Made by a program: the position numbers and the translations under genes. From positions 4,216,001 to 4,280,000 of the forward strand of contig NC_092672.1 in assembly GCF_964355755.1 (NCBI RefSeq): a stretch of DNA of 64,000 nt, in the 5' to 3' direction. Shown here in pieces: positions 61,009 to 64,000 of the stretch. The first letter of the stretch is position 1. Each line of letters begins with the position of its first letter. The notes under the pieces are model-generated. The model had not been told where the DNA came from. It was given only the letters and a program-made list of their open reading frames with translations, and searched no databases. The DNA is from Antedon mediterranea (Eukaryota; Echinodermata; Crinoidea; Comatulida; Antedonidae).

Positions 61009-63405
61009 TTATATTACTTGCAGAGCTTGAGACCAGTGATCTTCAGATGATTCTTCACCCTGTTTTAACATAAAAGAGTGCGTAATAATTAATGTAAGGA
61101 AAGAAATCAGTAGCAGTAGTTCAATACATGTACAGTATTATAAATGCAGCAGAGACTCCCATTGCCAATCAAATCAAATTTATTTCTGTATGTTAAGAAT
61201 GTTAAGTGGTTTGCTTCAATGCAAGGTAAACCCCAACCTGTCAAATGGTTCTTGATCATGTGGTCTGTCTAATTAAGTTGATCAAAGTGGCAGTGGGAAT
61301 GTACCATTTACCATAAATAAAAGCTACCAGGGAAGTAATTGCACTCTTCCCTGGAGGTATTACGTCACAAAAGAAAGAGGAAAAGAAGATTATTTACCAG
61401 CTCTTTGAAGGCATCATAGCAACCGTTCTTTTTCCTCACTAAATCTCCCCACAAAAGAACTTCCTTACAAGATGGACAGCTACCATCTATAGGGATCAAC
61501 TCATCAGTTTTATACAGGAAAGCATTGGCAAGGCAGGTCACATGGGCCACCATCGAACATCTGGGGTACAGGCACGACATTACATTATCTGTTGACTAAA
61601 TTAATGTGTCCTCATTATTTTATCTCAAATTATTGACAAATTTCTCTTTGTTTCAGCTGTCATATAAAGCTTGGTTCCCACTAGGACGCAAGCAAGTTGA
61701 CCAATCACACGTGACTGTTTGAATAATCCATCGCTTGAGATTGGTCAAGTTGTGTTGCATTGCGCCCTTGCGTTGGGTCCTAGTGGGAACCAAGCTTAAG
61801 TGTTTATACTTTAATTTTTCATGAAGGTGGTGTTCAAGTACTGTATATAGAATTACTACTATAGTATCTATACTGCTAAGTTCTGATGTATGACTCCTCT
61901 CTTTAAAAAAAACGCTTAAAAAATGAATTACTCACCTCCATTCGCTTAACACATATTTTACATCTGCTTTTCTGAATTGTTTGGCTGGCAAGATGCATGT
62001 CAGAATCTGCTTCACCTTCCTCAGACTTTTTTTTATTTTTTTTGCCTTTTTTCTTTGGACTTTGTGCAACCTAGTATAGTGTAATAAAAATGTATTACTG
62101 TATTAGAAGAAATTGAAACAAACATATATTTGATAGTTAATATTTAATTATTTAGACCAAGGCATATTATCACCCCAAAAAGTTTAGATCTTGTGCCAGG
62201 TATTTCTGTAACTTGGAAAAGATATAAATTAATATGTACATTATATATAATATATAACTTCAAAGGCAAATTACTGAAAAAAAATGACAATGCTGTGGGT
62301 ATCAGTGGCTGGATCTCAATAGAGATACAAAAAAAAGCGAAAAGCTAGATCAATATACATGAACCATACACTAAATTTGAACTTCACTGTTTAAATAACT
62401 TATTGTGTTAAATGCAAAATAATCTCATAATTTAGTTTAAAATAATAATAAAAAAACAAAACAAATATTAGTCTTACTTTGATGCTTTTGACCAGACCAT
62501 ATGCCATCGGCATATGTGCCGGGGGCTGTAAACCTTCGTTAAAATCGACCTGGTATTCCTGTTTCAACCAACGAATTGTCAACGGCAGACGACACCATGG
62601 TGCTGTTCTTAACATGTTACTTACAATACGGAATCGAAATTGGAATTGGTTCTCTTTTGTGGATTTGCCAGGGAGTGTTTTCAGTCGGCGTGAAGATTTT
62701 GGATGCTGCCATGCCCATTCAAACTGAAAAAAAATGAATGTAAATATATATTTCAAATTAAAACATATTTTTAATTAAGTTTGAAAATTTAAACTTATCA
62801 TAACAATTTTTACAGAAATTCTGGGTTGGAATTGGGAATGCAAAAAGTGAAAGCGAATGTTGCAGAGAGACCATACACCACCTACCCTCAATGCTGAAAT
62901 GTCATTTGGAAAACCATGGATTATTAACACCATTTGCCTGAAGGAAAAAAAAAGACATTTTATGATTATATTTTGTATAAACTTTAAATAATAGCAATGT
63001 TACTTTATATTTATCCTTGGTATAGATGAATATGCAAGCAATATTCTCTAACTATGCCGACACAAAGAGGAAAGGTTACCTATCAATAATGTACTAGCCT
63101 AGTATTACTAAGTACAGTAGTTGTTTTATCCTATAATTCACGTGTACATGTATGTTTCAAGTTAAGGTCTATTTACAGCAGGCCTAGTAGTAGTACTAGT
63201 AGTATTAGTAATTAATACTATCCTCTTCTTACCATGGTCCTTTGCCACTTGTACGTCTTGCTCCACCAAATTTAGACCCTTTATTATGTTGTTGGATTCT
63301 ACGACTTGGATTTACTGTATAACCAATATATGTGCGACCTTTATATTTGGGGTTTTCATTTTTTAATAGATAAACACCAAAGAAATGTTCTATTTCTTGT
63401 ACCAT
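61009..63405 (-). CDS. SLX1: structure-specific endonuclease subunit SLX1
   Basis: Six minus-strand exons: 63233-63405, 62886-62937, 62478-62723, 61936-62070, 61398-61595, 61009-61059, summing to 855 nt (284 residues; human SLX1 has 275). Exon 1 holds the GIY-YIG nuclease start: [26 protein letters not shown], and [13 protein letters not shown]. The metal-binding glutamate is probably in FEWAWQHP at the start of exon 3. A lysine-rich linker ([10 protein letters not shown]) precedes a C-terminal RING/PHD-like zinc finger with CKIC, CLYPRC, HVTCL and CPSC. SLX1 works with SLX4 to cut Holliday junctions and flaps in the nucleus. The start is the ATG giving [12 protein letters not shown]. Exon 5 begins after a TTTAG at 61596-61600; the other nearby AG would bring a stop in frame. 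It is head-to-head with COQ5. Confidence 0.94.
61667..61797. mobile_element. family A MITE, SLX1 intron 4
   Basis: TA, AAGCTTGGTTCCCACTAGG at the left; CCTAGTGGGAACCAAGCTT at the right. It is the only family A copy in the gene-dense right third. Confidence 0.92.
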
Positions 63406-63663
63406 CTTCACTACTCATCTTTTTTTCCAACTCCGTGTTTACTTCAATTTTAAAACATCGCCCCCTATCGACAACTCAATAATTTTGCCGTGTTTGGTTT
63501 AATTACTGTTAAATTATTTGTATCATTAATTTAAATACATTTTTAGAAAAATAAAAAGATTCAATTTACAAAATTATTTATTTACACATTTATAATATAC
63601 TTTGATTTACTGTTATGTTATTTCACTGACATCCTTATCAAACAGTTGTGAATAAGCCACAAG
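63406..63663. promoter_or_regulatory. putative bidirectional promoter SLX1/COQ5
   Basis: The 258 bp between divergent ATGs are AT-rich and free of recognised repeats. The arrangement implies a shared promoter, as for the other divergent pair 4 kb to the left. Confidence 0.5.
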
Positions 63664-63844
63664 ATGGCTGCGCCCATTGGATTTAAGTTTTCTCGGATTT
63701 TGAAAAATATTAATTCTATAAAACCATGCAAACCAAGGTGTTGTTTCACGACAGATTCAACAGGTACTAAAGAAAATGAAAGGCAGTCTTCAGATACACA
63801 TTTTGGGTTTCAGCGAGTATCCAAAAGTGAAAAAGAAGAGAAAG
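63664..63844 (+). CDS. COQ5: first exon of COQ5 methyltransferase (partial, runs off window)
   Basis: One exon of 60 codons plus one base ends at a GTTCGT donor at 63845. The N-terminus MAAPIGFKFSRILKNINSI is basic and hydrophobic, suiting a mitochondrial targeting peptide. The exon ends DTHFGFQRVSKSEKEEK, which matches the conserved start of the mature enzyme in COQ5 (THFGF.TV...EK). COQ5 is the C-methyltransferase of ubiquinone biosynthesis in the mitochondrial matrix. The catalytic exons lie beyond the right edge. No further exon is identified before 64000. Confidence 0.85.
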
Positions 63845-64000
63845 GTTCGTATCGTTTTCGTAGGGCCTAGGCCTAAAATTATTATGAACTGTACAGTACG
63901 ATTGTCAGACGATCAGGCCCAGACCACCGGGCCCATTCCAAGACGACCGGGTACTACTAGCCTAGGCCTAAGTAGAGTAGCTCAGCTGTCACTGTACCGT

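Noticed and set aside
1-64000. CRISPR array or bacterial defence system
   Set aside because: Direct repeats are satellites without spacers, and all real genes are spliced animal genes.

Overview
The window is animal nuclear DNA, most likely from an invertebrate deuterostome and plausibly an echinoderm. It has spliced genes with GT-AG introns, AT-rich intergenic DNA with many AGGCCTA words, abundant short inverted-repeat transposons, satellites, and clear orthologues of vertebrate genes. The phylum is an inference from general sequence character and was not tested.

Layout. From 1 to 3.3 kb there are repeats only. From 3.3 to 7.35 kb lies a five-exon gene (+) for a secreted protein of about 450 residues: an F5/8-like (fucolectin-like) lectin domain, a LamG-like domain and a C-terminal PAN/apple-like domain. 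Two large satellites follow: a 90-bp unit (7.6-9.0 kb), each copy carrying a TGACGTCA palindrome and a 13-bp hairpin, and a 51-bp unit (9.8-12.57 kb) with a 919-bp higher-order duplication. At 16.3 kb is an intronless RASL10-type small GTPase. From 17 to 34 kb is a gene desert filled with a TA-flanked inverted-repeat transposon family whose ends read AAGCTTGGTTCCCACTAG, plus other repeats. From 34.4 to 36.5 kb is an intact three-exon cytochrome P450 (-). From 37.25 to 40.15 kb is its broken tandem copy, split by a 5'-truncated non-LTR retrotransposon.

The right third is gene-dense: LRRC43 (+, 15 exons, 41.06-48.54 kb), a nested pair of inverted-repeat transposons (49.2-52.4 kb), NLE1/Notchless (-, 11 exons, 53.59-59.0 kb), UQCR10 (+, 2 exons), SLX1 (-, 6 exons, 61.0-63.4 kb) and the first exon of COQ5 (+), which runs off the right edge. 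NLE1/UQCR10 and SLX1/COQ5 are head-to-head pairs separated by about 310 and 260 bp, so shared promoters are likely. The products are ribosome assembly (NLE1), respiratory complex III (UQCR10), structure-specific DNA cleavage (SLX1) and ubiquinone synthesis (COQ5). They do not form one pathway.

The most interesting signal is a second TA-flanked inverted-repeat family (ends AAGCTCTGTCTACACTATC). Five of its seven copies inside genes sit within 25 bp of a 5' splice site, and in NLE1 intron 9 the element directly follows the intron's GT. This resembles an introner-like or splice-site-tolerant element. Exon boundaries were read by eye from frame continuity, splice signals and family knowledge. No alignment or search was run.
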